From contig MU277780.1 in the NCBI GenBank assembly GCA_022385805.1, forward strand, positions 1-64,000: 64,000 nucleotides of DNA, written 5' to 3'. The DNA is from Pilatotrama ljubarskyi. Taxonomy: Eukaryota > Basidiomycota > Agaricomycetes > Polyporales > Polyporaceae. Below, one piece after another: positions 35,885 through 47,600 of the stretch. The position numbers were made by a program, and so were the translations under genes. The notes under the pieces were generated by a model. That model had not been told where the DNA came from and did not search any database. It saw nothing but the letters and a program-made list of their open reading frames with translations. The stretch's first letter is position 1, and each line of letters begins with the position of its first letter.

Positions 35885-37040
35885 ATGATGAACTTCTTCA
35901 GCTCAAAGAAAGTCGAGCTGCCCAAGCACAACCCCGTCCTGCCTCATGCGCTCAAGATCCCCGCGCTGGAAAAGCTCGTCGGGAAACGCGTCATCTTGGC
36001 GTCTAACAGCCCGCGCAGGCGCGAGATCCTCCAGACTTTCGTGGGCAGCCGTTTCGAACAGTCACGCCCCATACGAGAGCTCATATAGGATCTTCTAGGG
36101 GCTCGCTCCCGAGATCATCCCCTCCACATTCGAGGAAACGCTGCCGTTCGGTGGCTTCCAAGACCCACATGAGTATCCCGTCGCAACAGCCACACACAAG
36201 GCTGTCGAAGTGTACGAACGTCTCGTCGTACGTTCGCCTACCCACCACCACCACCGCAGCTGAGCACAGACCTGACGCTGACTTCACTCCTCAGAACGAG
36301 AATCCCGACGATGCCCCAGACCTCGTCATAGCGGGTGCGCGCCCGCACTCCGACGCCTCCTCCTCTAGTACATACTGAGGAATCATATATACAACAGCCG
36401 ACACTGTTGTCCTCACGCACCCGCCGCCGGGCCTGTCGAGCACGCCGCGCTTCGTCGACGAGATGCCGCCGCCGCAGGACATCCTCGAGAAGCCGATGAA
36501 CAAGGAGGACAACATGCGCATGCTACTCGACCTCAACGGGGGTGTGTGCGAGGTCGTCACTGGCGTCAGCGTCGGTTTGTACCCATTGGTAATGTGGTCG
36601 TATGCTACCTGGTTGACTATCATTGGCGTAGTATTCCCCGTGCTCGAGGCTCCTGGGTACAAGATCAAGTAAGGACCGTCCTATGGGCGTGAGACACGCA
36701 GACTAACGCCCGTTCCTTCACAATCAGGTCAATAGAAGAGCGCACCCTCGTGCACTTTGCGCAGAACGAGAACGCGCTGCTCGAAGCGTACGTCGAGAGC
36801 GGCGAAGGCATCGATCGCGCCGGCGGCTTCGCCATCCAGGTACGCCCTCTCCTCTACCACATTTCGCCCTCGCCTCCCTATGATGCTCACACGAAGGATG
36901 TTCGATCGCAGGGCCTCGGTGGGATGCTGGTGAGCAAGATCGAGGGCGACTACCAGAACGTCGTCGGCTTCCCCGCCGCGTCCTTCTTCAAGTTCCTGGA
37001 CGTGCTCATCGAGGAGGAGGTCGACTTTCTCTCGGACTGA
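35885..37040 (+). CDS. Maf/HAM1-like nucleotide pyrophosphatase (septum formation inhibitor family)
   Basis: House-cleaning enzyme that hydrolyses non-canonical or modified nucleoside triphosphates. Exons 35885-36040, 36099-36227, 36295-36334, 36398-36574, 36632-36668, 36728-36839 and 36912-37040 give 259 residues. Family motifs are ILASNSPRRREIL at the N-terminus, EETLPFGGF, ATATHKAVEVYERL, DLVIAADTVVL (the usual Gly is Ala here), EKPMNKEDNMRMLLDLNGG, VVTGVSVV and GGFAIQGLGGMLV near the end. All phases agree and no lesion is seen. Start ATG 35885 is followed by a second ATG; either could be used. Confidence 0.93.
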
Positions 37041-37398
37041 TCTGTGCCGGGACTTCCCCGCTCTGTCGCCATGTACACTACTTACCAGTAGAGACGGACA
37101 TTGAGTACTGATGTCTGAGGATGCGTTCGGAACTTATCACTGTTTTCCGTGGTAGGAAACAGATAGCGGATGTAATGCCTGGCGCTGGCGTTGAGGGAGG
37201 AGAACATCGACCTCGCGATGTCTGCGGGGTTCTCGACACGAACTTCAATGATCGAGAACGATGATGTATCTCGGACGGAGGGATATCACTCTTCGCCGCA
37301 GCGGGAAGCAGATCGCGCATGCAATGTCCGGCACCGGCACCGGGTAAAGACTAGACAAGAAAACATCTCGGACCAGCGAACACAGAAGACACTCCAGC

Positions 37399-38319
37399 CT
37401 ACCGCACGGGGACCATCTTGGGCCTCTTCCCCTGCTCGACCTGGGCGATCAAGAACGGCTTCCAGTCCTCCTGCACGCGCTCCCTCAACTCCCGCATCGA
37501 CCCAAACGGCACCGTTTGCACCGCCAGTGGCGGGCACTCCACCATCGCCGCCGCGACTCCTCCCCGCCCCATCCGCTCGCTCTCGTCCTGCATCGCCCGC
37601 AGCTGCGCCAGACTCTCCGGCCACGGCGCGTCCCGCCTCTCCGCCTCGTCCCACTCGACGACCTCCGCGTCGAGCACGCGGAAGAACTTCGCAGGGGCGC
37701 CCTGGTGCTCGGCGTGCCCGCGCGGGGCGAGGCGGACGTAGAGGAGGTGCGTGCGCGAGCGCGAGACGGAGAGGGGGAGGCGGAGCGCGTGCACGGTCGC
37801 GGCCATGAGCGTGGGGCTGTGGAAGCGGACCCACTTCTCAAGGCGCTGGTCGAGCTCGTGCATAGAGACGCCGTCGACGAGGAAGAGCCGGTCGAGCAGG
37901 CCCTGCGGCGTGCTTTCGTGCTCGCGCAGGCGCGACTCGAGGAGGCCGTTGTTCTGGCATGCGCCTTTGTGGTTCTGCGGGAGGCTCGTTAGTTGGGCTC
38001 AAGTGGATGCGATCGGTCGTATGATGTACTACGGCATACCTTCCAGTCGGCCTTCTGGCACTCTCTAGAGCAGTAGGTCATCGCCTTTGGGGACGTATCA
38101 CGTCAACCGGTCTGCTGTATCAACGCGAGATTCCAACCGCCGATACCTACCTTGCATCGTGAGCAGCTGAAGAGCTTCTTCTCGTCCCCGGTCACAAAGC
38201 AATGGTTGCACTATGCACACCGTCAAGTTCAGCCTAGCCTCGTCGATGCCGTCACGCTAGGTCGAGCAACAGCACAATACCTTGCGAGTGATATGCTTCT
38301 TTTTCCCGGCCGTTGACAT
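37399..38319 (-). CDS. MYND-type zinc-finger protein
   Basis: Exons 38319-38281, 38210-38151, 38084-38040 and 37974-37399 give 239 residues. The first 13 residues are basic (MSTAGKKKHITRK). A complete MYND finger follows: CNHCFVTGDEKKLFSCSRCK, YCSRECQKADWK, then HKGAC. The rest has HESTPQGLLDRLFLVDGVSM and a conserved C-terminal domain without a name I recognise (FHSPTLMAATVHALRL). MYND fingers mediate protein contacts; function is unknown. It is divergent from BioF and unrelated in the rest of its sequence to the other MYND gene in the window. Confidence 0.88.
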
Positions 38320-38842
38320 GCTGTGCAGAACGAGGTATACTCGTCACAGTTTCGCAGGCTGTGTATGTACGAGAAAACCCGGGCGATTCGAGGCGATGGC
38401 GGTCAGATCGATAGCGAGTTTCTGACTCGGGTCGCGAGGCGAGCAGAAGCTTTTAGTCTGGCACGAGTCGAAGCCCGAACGCTGTCGTCTTCTGAGCGTG
38501 GTTCGTGGCCGGTTCCGTTCCTGGCAGTGGCATATCGCCGCCAGATCGGATCGGGCACCGATCTCGCGCGGAGGAGGCTCCCCCATAATCCGGGAAAGTC
38601 GGAGTCTGGGGTTTTACTTCTTCCTCCTCGTTCGACCTCGACGTCTCACCGCAAGCCAGCGGTGCGTAGTACATAGCAAGGCTTTGCGCAACCTCTATCT
38701 TACTCCTGCAGCCGTCTTTCCGCAGGGAAGACGCGTAGCAGTGTACCGGCACAGCTACTATACCTCTCGAGGCGGTAGAGCGGAGGAACACACCTCTACT
38801 GAACATCCGGTCGCCATCTACTCGCCCCGTCGACCTCGAGCC
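38320..38842. promoter_or_regulatory. divergent promoter region, MYND gene and bioF
   Basis: The starts of the minus-strand MYND gene and plus-strand bioF are 523 bases apart. The long minus-strand open frame that crosses into bioF is antisense to it and has no domain. No clear TATA or operator was identified. Confidence 0.5.
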
Positions 38843-40270
38843 ATGACCCTCGCCGACAAGCTCTCCGCCGCGCTCGCCTCGCGCGAAAAGCGGCTCATCC
38901 GCCGCCGACTCTACGACCCCTCCGCCGACGCGCACCTCGTCGACTTCTCCTCCAACGACTACCTCTCGCTCGCACTCTCGCCCGCCCTCCGCGCGCGCTT
39001 CCTCGCCAAGCTGCATGCCGCCCCGCACGTCCTCGGCTCCGGCGGCTCGCGCCTCCTCGTCAACGGCCACGCGCACGCGGCGCTCGAGGCGCGCCTCGCC
39101 GCGTTCTTCCGCGCGCCCGCGGCACTGCTCTTCAACTCCGGGTTCGACGCGAACGTGGGCTTGTTCGCGAGCGTGCCCCAGCCGGGGGACGTGATCGTGT
39201 ACGACGAGCACATACACGCGTCGGTGCACGATGGGATGCGCGCGTCGCGGGCGGACGCGAGGGTGCGCTTTGCGCACAACTCGGTCAAGGCGCTCAGGGG
39301 GACACTCGAGCGGCTGTTGGAGGAGCGGCCGGGGCTGGCGAGTGGGGAGAACAGCGTGTTCATTGCTGTGGAGACGCTGTACAGCATGGACGGCACGCTC
39401 GCACCGCTCGTGCAGATCGTTGAAACGGTCGAAGAGCTGTTCCCGCAGGGGAACGGGTACGTGATCGTGGACGAGGCCCACTCGACGGGCGTGTACGGCC
39501 CCCAGGGTAGAGGCCTCGTCTCGGCGCTCGGTGTGGAGGACAGGGTCTTTGCACGTCTGCATACCTTTGGCAAGGCTCTCGCGGCCACTGGAGGTGAGCC
39601 CTACATTTCGACTGAGTCCGTGGAGGCATGTCTCATCCTGCATTCCACAGCGGTGCTGCTGGTCACTCCGCTCGTGCGCGACTACCTCCTCAACTACGCG
39701 CGCTCGCTCATCTACACGACCTCCCTGAGCAACGCGAACATCATCGCTGCCGAATGTTCGTTTGACATGCTCGAGAGCGGCGAAGCCGAGCAGGTAAGCT
39801 CTCATCTCCTTGCCGACTCCCCCAGTAGCGCGCTAACGTCCTACCAGCTCTCCGCCAAGCTCCTCAGCCTCAGTGCCCACCTCACCTCCTCCCTCCGGCA
39901 AGAGCTCGCCTCTCGACGCATCCCCCCATCTCTCCTCTCCCTCCCCACGCACCTCTCCGCCACGTACCCGGGCAACGACCCAACCCGTCTCCCGACGCCG
40001 ATCATCCCCGTCCTAACCCCGCACCCCCGCCCGCTCTCCGCACATCTGCGCGTGCGCGGCCTCAACGCGCGCCCGATCACGTGGCCGACCGTGCCGAAGG
40101 GCGCGGACAGGGTGCGGGTCTGCTTGCACGCGCTGAACGAAAGGGAGGAGGTGGACCGGCTCGTGGGCGCGATGGTGGAGTGGGCGGAGAGCTGGCAGGC
40201 GGCGCAGAAGGCGGTCGAGAGGGAGGGTAAGCGGACAGGCGGTGTGGTGACTGTGCAGGCGAAGCTGTGA
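38843..40270 (+). CDS. bioF: 8-amino-7-oxononanoate synthase (biotin synthesis) with C-terminal peroxisomal signal
   Basis: PLP-dependent alpha-oxoamine synthase that condenses pimeloyl-CoA with alanine. Exons 38843-39593, 39651-39793 and 39848-40270 give 438 residues. Both introns are multiples of three and stay open, so the unspliced frame is misleading. Motifs: DFSSNDYLSLA, LGSGGSRLLVNGHAHAALE, FNSGFDANVGLF, DEHIHASVHDGMR, VIVDEAHSTGVYGPQGRG and the PLP lysine in HTFGKALAATGA. The protein ends Ala-Lys-Leu, a PTS1-like peroxisomal signal, which fits the known peroxisomal step of fungal biotin synthesis. The start ATG at 38843 gives the usual family N-terminus. Tail-to-tail with POP5, 82 bases apart. 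Confidence 0.93.
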   Translation: MTLADKLSAALASREKRLIRRRLYDPSADAHLVDFSSNDYLSLALSPALRARFLAKLHAAPHVLGSGGSRLLVNGHAHAALEARLAAFFRAPAALLFNSGFDANVGLFASVPQPGDVIVYDEHIHASVHDGMRASRADARVRFAHNSVKALRGTLERLLEERPGLASGENSVFIAVETLYSMDGTLAPLVQIVETVEELFPQGNGYVIVDEAHSTGVYGPQGRGLVSALGVEDRVFARLHTFGKALAATGGEPYISTESVEACLILHSTAVLLVTPLVRDYLLNYARSLIYTTSLSNANIIAAECSFDMLESGEAEQVSSHLLADSPSSALTSYQLSAKLLSLSAHLTSSLRQELASRRIPPSLLSLPTHLSATYPGNDPTRLPTPIIPVLTPHPRPLSAHLRVRGLNARPITWPTVPKGADRVRVCLHALNEREEVDRLVGAMVEWAESWQAAQKAVEREGKRTGGVVTVQAKL

Positions 40271-40352
40271 ATGCATGGTAAGAACTAGAGTACAGAGCAT
40301 GTAAGCTCTTGAGCAGTCAAAATCAACCGGGGCAAAGACGAACCTGTGATCG

Positions 40353-41127
40353 CTAGTCTTGCAGTGCTTCGATCTCCTGCGCGCTCGTCTGCAAGTACTC
40401 TTCATAGGAGTCTTGGTACCCCGCTGATGATAGATGTTTCATAAGCCCTGTCGTGCTTTGGCAGGACGGTGAGAGGCGCACCTGGGAGCTTTGCGCGTGC
40501 CCGGTAGCGAGCGACGATCTCGCGGTTGTGACGGATCGCAGCGAGCTGCGCCTGCTTGATCGTCCCTGGTGCAAGTCAACCAGCGCATTGGTCAGATTAA
40601 CCAGTCTACAACAGTTGAGCGAGAAAGACACGCACCAGAGACGTGGACGACGTGCGGGATGTATCTCCGCCCGTCAATTGCGGTCATGAGGGCGACGCTC
40701 GCCCATGCGATCTTGTGCGGGTCCCTCGCCACACGTATGATGCACAGATTCGTCCGCGGTGAGAAGTACTTGACTGCCGTGCGTGTGTGTGTGCGCGCGC
40801 GCGTTCCGTTCCGTTCGTCCAGTCAGTCCAGGGGCGATGCGAACGTGCAGAGGAAGGACGCACTCGTCAAGGACGACCCGACCGCGCCCCAGCCCGTGTC
40901 CCCAAAATGCGCGATCACGCTCTGCTTGAGCGCGCTCCATATCTGCTTGCTCGTGATCTCCTCCTGCGTGCCCGGAGTGGGGCGGCCGGGGGTGGGTGCG
41001 GGCACGGGGAGGAACTCGACGAGGAGCCAGCGGTTCTGCGAGGGTGACCGCAGCGCGCAGGTGGTGAGAGGGGACGAGGAAGGTATCGGAGAGAAGAAGA
41101 AGGAAGACGTACTTTGAATCTGACCAT
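40353..41127 (-). CDS. POP5: RNase P/MRP protein subunit POP5
   Basis: Protein component of RNase P and RNase MRP, needed for tRNA and rRNA processing in the nucleus. Exons 41127-41113, 41035-40864, 40773-40636, 40565-40482 and 40423-40353 give 159 residues in phase. It starts with the family signature MVRFKNRWLLVEF, whose first five residues are on a 15-base exon. It continues with SVIAHFGDTGWGAVGSSL, FSPRTNLCIIRVARD and GTIKQAQLAAIRHNREI. The C-terminus is acidic. Confidence 0.9.
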
Positions 41128-41765
41128 GGGAGCTGGGTGTTTGCGTAGCGGGTTCGGGTGGTTGTGATGTGGTGGTGTCCTTCGTGGGGCGAACCTTAGC
41201 GGAATAAGTCTAGTTTGAACTTTGTGTTGAGCACGAGCTTGACAATCAAGGACAGCCGCTGATTTCGGACCACTTCGCGCGCAGGACGAACATACAAACA
41301 CTGGACGGACGGTTGAAGAGAACGCGAAAGTAAGGATGCTGCAAAGGTACAGAGGGTTGCAAGAAGCGCCCAGGCGTGGTATGTACCGCATTGTCAGATC
41401 TGGATCTCGATTCGTTCACGACACTTTATTACTTCCAATGTGGTCAGTCGCCTTTCCGTGCGCAAGGTATCAAGGTGTCGTATGTAGTATGATGCGTCTG
41501 GTGCTGAAGGTTCAGGAATTCATATAGGTGGATATAGTGTGCCATTGTCATGAGAACTGTAATTCTCTATATACAGTACTCCGAGTCGAGGCCAGTACTC
41601 GTCCGTTCGACAGCCCACTGCGGATAGATAGTAGGAAGCCTAGTGTACAGAACGGATCGCATGATACCACATACAGTATGTCCGAGAGCAGCGTCATTCC
41701 CATAAACCATGGAAGATAGACAGATCCACCAACACGGCCAAAGTCTCATTCCAGACCAAGGCTCC

Positions 41766-42846
41766 CTAGCAGCTCAAAAAGTTCGCAGGGCCGTCATGTC
41801 CTTCTCCCACCGGTGTCGGCGGATAGTGTGGATCGTCGACCTCGCCATCTTCGTGCTGCAGATAGCGATCGACGACCTCGCGCCAGTCAGACTGTCCGCC
41901 GTCGTCCCAGTACTCGTGCGGCGAGTCTTCGACGAGCATCGGCGTCTGCAGCGGCTCCAGTCCGCCGCTGTGGATCCATCGGTCGACCTTGTCCCCATTG
42001 CCGTATTCCCGTATGACGACGTTCGGGCTGACTGGGCTGAGGAGTGTCGGGCTGGGGAGTGGAATGCTGAGGGGAGCCGGACGATGAATCTGCCGTACTT
42101 GGAACGTCGTGACGGCGTAGGACGGGCTCTGTACTGGGGATGCGGTGAAAGAAAAGAACGACTCCAGGATGCCCTCGTCCTCAGATGATGATGGATCCAT
42201 GTCGATGATCTTCAGACGGAAGCATTTCGGCGCATGCGAAATGACCTGGTCGCATGCAATGTTGAATAATGGGTCCGCCTCGGCGTCGGCGTCACTAAGA
42301 ACGAGACGCATGGTCAAAAACGACAAAACATGCGAATGCCCCGCAGGGAATGGAGGAGACGCACTCAGGTAACGACGTCCGAGGTGGCGATGTCCGCGTC
42401 GTGGACGGGCCAGCTTTGGATCTCCACATGTCGACGACTGGCGTCCTGTTCTTCCCGCGCGCGGGAGTGATAGGCGGAGAAACGGCGGATCGAGGGCCAT
42501 AGGGGCGGCGTTGCGGCCTGTCGGGGGACTGGAAACTGGTATTGATCTTGGAGAGCATCGCGCGGGAGTTCGAGGGCGAGGTAGGGGAAGGATGATAGCT
42601 CGAGGCTCTCCTGTGAGCTTTTAGAGGCGGGCTTCTCGAGGAGGGCGCCTCGCACAGGGCAGTGACCGATATCGGCGACGACGGAAGCGTGATCATGGAC
42701 GTCCTTCTGCCAGTGCGGCTGGCGTTTGACGTGATGGTCAGAAGTCCCAAGGAATGGACGTAAGACTGGCTCATGTTCGTCGACGTGGACGTGGGCATCG
42801 AGGTCGATGTCGATGTCGGTGTTGGCGGCGTGGCTGAATTAGACAT
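41766..42846 (-). CDS. hypothetical protein with Ser/Thr-rich N-terminus
   Basis: Exons 42846-42365 and 42294-41766 give 336 residues. The N-terminus is a Thr/Ser/Pro tract (SNSATPPTPTSTSTSM). After it come RRTSMITLPSSPISVTALCE and RAMLSKINTSFQSPDRPQRR. The second exon has FNIACDQVISHAPKCFRLKI and an acidic, Trp-containing end (VDRYLQHEDGEVDD). The even coding quality and clean junction support a real gene, but no family is recognised. Confidence 0.72.
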
Positions 42847-43967
42847 ACTGGTCTCGGCGGGTCCGACGTGGACGGTGCACCTTATATGCCGTCAAATTGG
42901 GAGTAGGCATCGCTGAAGGACTGGAGAAACCTGTGCTTGTGGGAGCTTGATCTAAGAAGTCAGATCCGGAGGATGGGTCACGAAACGTTTGCAAAGGCCA
43001 ATGGGCGCGGGCCCGGGGCCAAACTCTATCACATCAGGCGGTGCGCGATTATGGTGACCGAGAGTACCGTAAGATGTCTACTACGCCCTGCCAGCAATCT
43101 GTCAATGACCCATACCTCAGTGAACTGCACCCATCGGGCATGGTGGTGGCCTCTGAGGGTGAGAAGGCATCAATTTCGCCAGTCAAGTGTCATGATGAGT
43201 CTGATGGAGGTGAGATTTCTTTGTCTTCTTTGAACGCGAGCCGGGAGCTGACTCTATGTTCACATGCTGCTATAGCACTAGGAGCGAGTATTTCATCCTA
43301 GCGGCCATTGCAGCACATCATAGCTAAGAGCTAGATGGGAGGTTTGCGAGCCCTCTTGATGATGCAGGCGTCAGGGACCACGGAAGCAGTATCTGGACTA
43401 CGGTGGTTGAGGCTGTCCACGGGAAAAAGTGGAGGCGCTACGGAGGGGATGTTATGCAGGGGATGTGCACGTCACGACGAGACCGATACTGTAACGACCT
43501 TGAAAGCAGAAGGAATTCACGGTTGCAGGAAACCGAAGCGACGAGCGCCCTCCTGTACAGTGGTGTAACGCCGCCCCCTTCATGTCGTGCGCCAGAGTGG
43601 ACCAGACACGTTCTAGCCGTCAAGCAGGGATGACCGAAATGCGGCGTGACGCAGTTGAGATGTTGCCTAGGAATATGTGGCGTTTACCGAATTTGACGGG
43701 TGATCTCGTTCACCGCTCACGCGGGTCGTCTAAATCCATGAGATTCTATCACAACAGCTTCGCTGATGCTGTGAATACAATCAGCCTGCGGCGGCAAAGG
43801 AGGACAACTCACTGAGTACTTGAGTGGTGGGTAGTGGTCGGGCCACTGACAGATGGTAACAGGAGGTACGGTAGGAGGTCCGGAGGGACCGGCACTGCCA
43901 TCAAACAGTTGTGGGTCGGTGTAGAGTGTCATGTAGGAAAGCTCGGTTTCTGTCCAGTCCGGACAGC
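42847..43967. other. intergenic, nothing recognised
   Basis: About 1.1 kb between the start of the minus-strand hypothetical gene and the stop of COA6. Short frames on both strands have no domain or splice chain I can support. Confidence 0.45.
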
Positions 43968-44317
43968 TCATCTACTCCGTGCCGATTCAGCTTGTGTCCT
44001 GGCTTGTGTCAGAACGCCTTGCTGTTGCTCTGCGAGCACACGCCGCTTGTTGAAGTAGTCGATCTGCGAGTATTTCGGACGCCTTATCAGTACTCCCTAC
44101 AGCAGATGTGACAACAACGTACCCAGCTCTTCGCACAATTCGCGTCATACTTCTTCTTGGTGTCCGCGCATGCGGTTCCCTCGTCCCCAGGCTTCACGAC
44201 GTTGGCGGCGTCAAGACACGCGAAGTATGCATCTCGGCTATCCCAGCAACGTTGACGATCCTTTCTCGATGTCGGATCCGGCGTCTCTGTGGGTGTGTTG
44301 CCAGAGAACCAGCCCAT
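43968..44317 (-). CDS. COA6: cytochrome c oxidase assembly factor COA6
   Basis: Small mitochondrial intermembrane-space protein needed to load copper into cytochrome oxidase subunit 2. Exons 44317-44123 and 44063-43968 give 96 residues. The twin-cysteine motif is clear: CWDSRDAYFAC (Cys-x9-Cys), then CADTKKKYDANC (Cys-x10-Cys), followed by AKSWIDYFNKRRVLAEQQ across the splice. The upstream open frame is longer, but ATG 44317 (MGWFSGNTP) gives the normal family length. It is divergent from the TBC gene. Confidence 0.92.
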
Positions 44318-44602
44318 GACAAGATACTGGAGATTCAGGCAGTGGTAGACTGTCGATGATGACGGTGGACGAGGGCAAGCCTGGTGAATACGGTACGGAG
44401 CCCATTTCCGCGCACAACTGGCCCGGTATGCCCGAATATGGACATACATGTTTTCTCACAATTTCCGGTTCTGGCGCTCCTGTGCCCCGCGACGATCCTC
44501 GACTGCCGACATCTGCACCACCACCGCCTGTTTCGAAGACAACGACTACGACCTGAGCTCTTCGCCGACGGCGACGCCCAGCGATACCCTGCCAGCGCCG
44601 AC
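44318..44602. promoter_or_regulatory. short divergent promoter, COA6 and TBC gene
   Basis: Only 285 bases separate the two chosen start codons, which face away from each other. Both promoters and leaders must be packed here, or one gene's leader overlaps the other's promoter. No specific site is named. Confidence 0.5.
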
Positions 44603-47600
44603 ATGGCCTCCACCTCAACACAGTCGACGCCTGCACATTCTCACCCGCTCTCCCAGGAGGAGGTGCCGTCGCGAGGTCGTCGGTCGCGTGGTAAGGCAAC
44701 CGAGGAGAGTCCGCGACCCTCGCCGGACTACTTCTCACTCAAGGCGAAGCTGGACAGTGCCGCGAAAGAGCAGACGAGGCATACGAGCGCGAACTGGGAC
44801 GGCAGCGTCCGTGGGTATGGCAAGAGCAGCCGTAGGTGAGTAAGCTCATGTGTGCCGAGCTTGTGGCTGAGCGGATCGGGTCAAGGTCGGTGAAGCCTCC
44901 CCCAATGATAGTGGTCGAATCCTCGAGCGACGATGTCGCTGCCAATGCCACGATCACCTACGACTTACTGGACGATTCGCTGCCGGACAAAGCGAGCGGA
45001 CCGTTCCCGCCTTCTACCGCATCCAGGATTCTTGCTGCATCATGGCACGAGTATTCCGACGACGCCATTCGAAATGCGGTGTCCAAGTATACTGCCGAAG
45101 CTCCTTCAGACCACCCATGTTACGCGATCATGCGCGTCCTCTCCGCTGCAGTGCATAACTTGACGCGCGTGAGGCAGGAACTGGAGGAGAACCGACGCGC
45201 TCTGTTGGAGAAAGAGGCGGCGCGTAGAGAACGCGTGAATCAGCTCTTGCGCGAATTGCAGCCCTCGGAGAAGGACATTGCGAACCGCGTCCTGCAGTCG
45301 CTCTTTCCGAACGATGACGAGAGCACACACCAGGTTCGCCGTATCCAGAGACAGCAGAGCTCACTGGTACGTTCTCTCTCTATCCGCTGCAGACACACAA
45401 AGGCTTACATGTCCCTAGTCTCTGGCGGAATCCCTCACGGAAGCAATCGAGGACGAGGTGCCTATATCACGCAGCGTTCCGAAGGACGACGCCACGCCCA
45501 TAGCATCCACGCTGCTCGTACCTGCTCAGCCTCAGCTGTCCACTACCGTTGTGACAGCGCACACCCTTCCTACGTCGCCAGTCCTCGAGACACGTACCCT
45601 TGAGAGTCCGAAAGAGGAGACTCCGAACGATGCTCTTCCAGCCAGTGATACCTTGAAGGCGGACAGGCCATCCTTCGGGGAGTGGATGGGAACCTGGTGG
45701 GTCAAAGGAAAGGCGAAAGCTCCTCGAATACCATTCTCCTCAGACGGCGACGGCTCTGAGTCTGTCAAGGAAAGCCCTTCGCTGACGCCGCAGCGTTCTG
45801 TGGAGGACGTCTCGCCCGCGCCTTCCGTCCCTCAGACGCCGAACCGACAGTCGAAACGCAAGCCCACTACGAGCGTGTTCGGCACCCTCGGGTTTTCCAT
45901 TCTGAACCCTGGCTCCTCTACCACAACGGTGAAGAAGCGGCGGAACATGTCGGTGACAGATGTGTCCGGCGTCGAACCTCCTCCAGAGCTCCCAGAGACT
46001 ATGTCTGCCAAGTCGGCGCATGTGTCTCCTGTCGCTAGTCCTCTCCTTTCACCGACCACCATTCCTTCCGATTTGCCAACGACTGGGTCGCCCTGCAATT
46101 TCTTGTCTCCATCTCAGAGCGTAAGCTTGCCGGACGAGAAGCCACCACAAGGTTCCTCTCTTCGCGCCATAGTGCAGGCGACTCGAGTCATGACCACGGA
46201 TCCCAGCAGCATCCTCGCGGACCAGGGCCGGGAAACGAGCCCCGTTATCGCTCAGATGGCGTTCGAACTTGTCCGTAACGCTCGGGAGGAGAGACTAGAC
46301 TTCCGGGAGCGGCCAAAGGAGAAAAAGGAGCGGAAACCGACGGGGTCAGAGAAATTCGATCCGCGAACTTCTCCCGTGATCGACAATGATGCAACTCCTC
46401 TGGCAATCCGCACTTTGAGTGCCGCGCAGGTGGGACGTCGTGCGCCCAAGAGTCGTAAGCCCAGCGTCAACCTGCCTTCCTTCGCTTCTCCTCTCTTCGG
46501 CTCCTTCGTTGCACAGCAGCAGAAGAAACCCGTTAACGTAGCAGACGGACCACAGGCAGGCACCTCGGGTGAAGCAGCTCAGGCCGCCAACTCTGGTGTA
46601 CCGCCGACGATGACGCCGGCGAATAAACCGGGTTCAGTACCCCTGGAGTCGATAATCCCTGGCCACGCGAAGCCGCCGACGCAGTACCTCTCGCGGCACT
46701 ACACACCTCTCACCGCCCGCGATTTCCGCTTCTCCATCACTCTTCCGGACAATGCCTCCTCGCTCTCGGCGTATGCGGATGACCGTAACCATGAAGGCAT
46801 GACAGACCGCTTCGGCTTCATCTACGACGTGTCGCGGTACGATGTCCTGCTTCTGTTACGTGCTAGGGAGTGCAAAAACGCTGCGCCGGCATGTCTAACG
46901 GGGATCAAGGTGGCGGATCGGAAAGAAGACAATACCTGGCCTGAGGAGGACGAGGATGTTTCGGCCGAGTCTCTCGAGATCGTCAAGGAGCCCTGTGACT
47001 GCGATGGAGATGACGGCGCGGATACCCTGAGCATCAACTCAGCTAGCACCCGTCCAACAATGCGCAGCATGCCTACCGGTGACAGCACGCCAGCGACATC
47101 GCAGCAATCGCGCGGCGCGTCTCCAGCGTCGTCGAGGGCAAGGAAACGCACATCCACCATTTTGAGTGGCAGCACGACCATAATCAGATCCACCTCCTCT
47201 GTGCTGTCGGTCGACTCGGATACGCCTCGCCACGTCTGCGCGAACACCATCCGACGGTTGCTCCTACAACTGACGGATATCCACGACCAGCGACAGGCGG
47301 CGCAGCGCAAGGAGTGGGACCAGTTCTTGAAGAATCGGAGCAAGGCCGCCGCCGCGAGCAAGTCAACGTCCCAAGGCAACCGTAACGTTGCCTCGGGTGG
47401 CGGTGCCGCACAGCTCTTGGGCCTTGGGACAACTGACGAAGCTGAGGAGCTCGAACACAGCGAGGGCTTGATCGGCTTCGCCCAGTTCGGCATCTCGTCT
47501 CGCAAGGACGAGAAGAGGGAGTTTGACCGTCTGGTACGCAACGGCATCCCGCTGGCGTATCGGGCGAAGGCGTGGCTGGAGTGTAGTGGGGCGCTCGACA

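Noticed and set aside
38453..39805. 450-codon minus-strand open frame
   Set aside because: It lies antisense to bioF, is Arg/Glu/Val-rich without any domain, and mirrors the GC-rich codon pattern of bioF.
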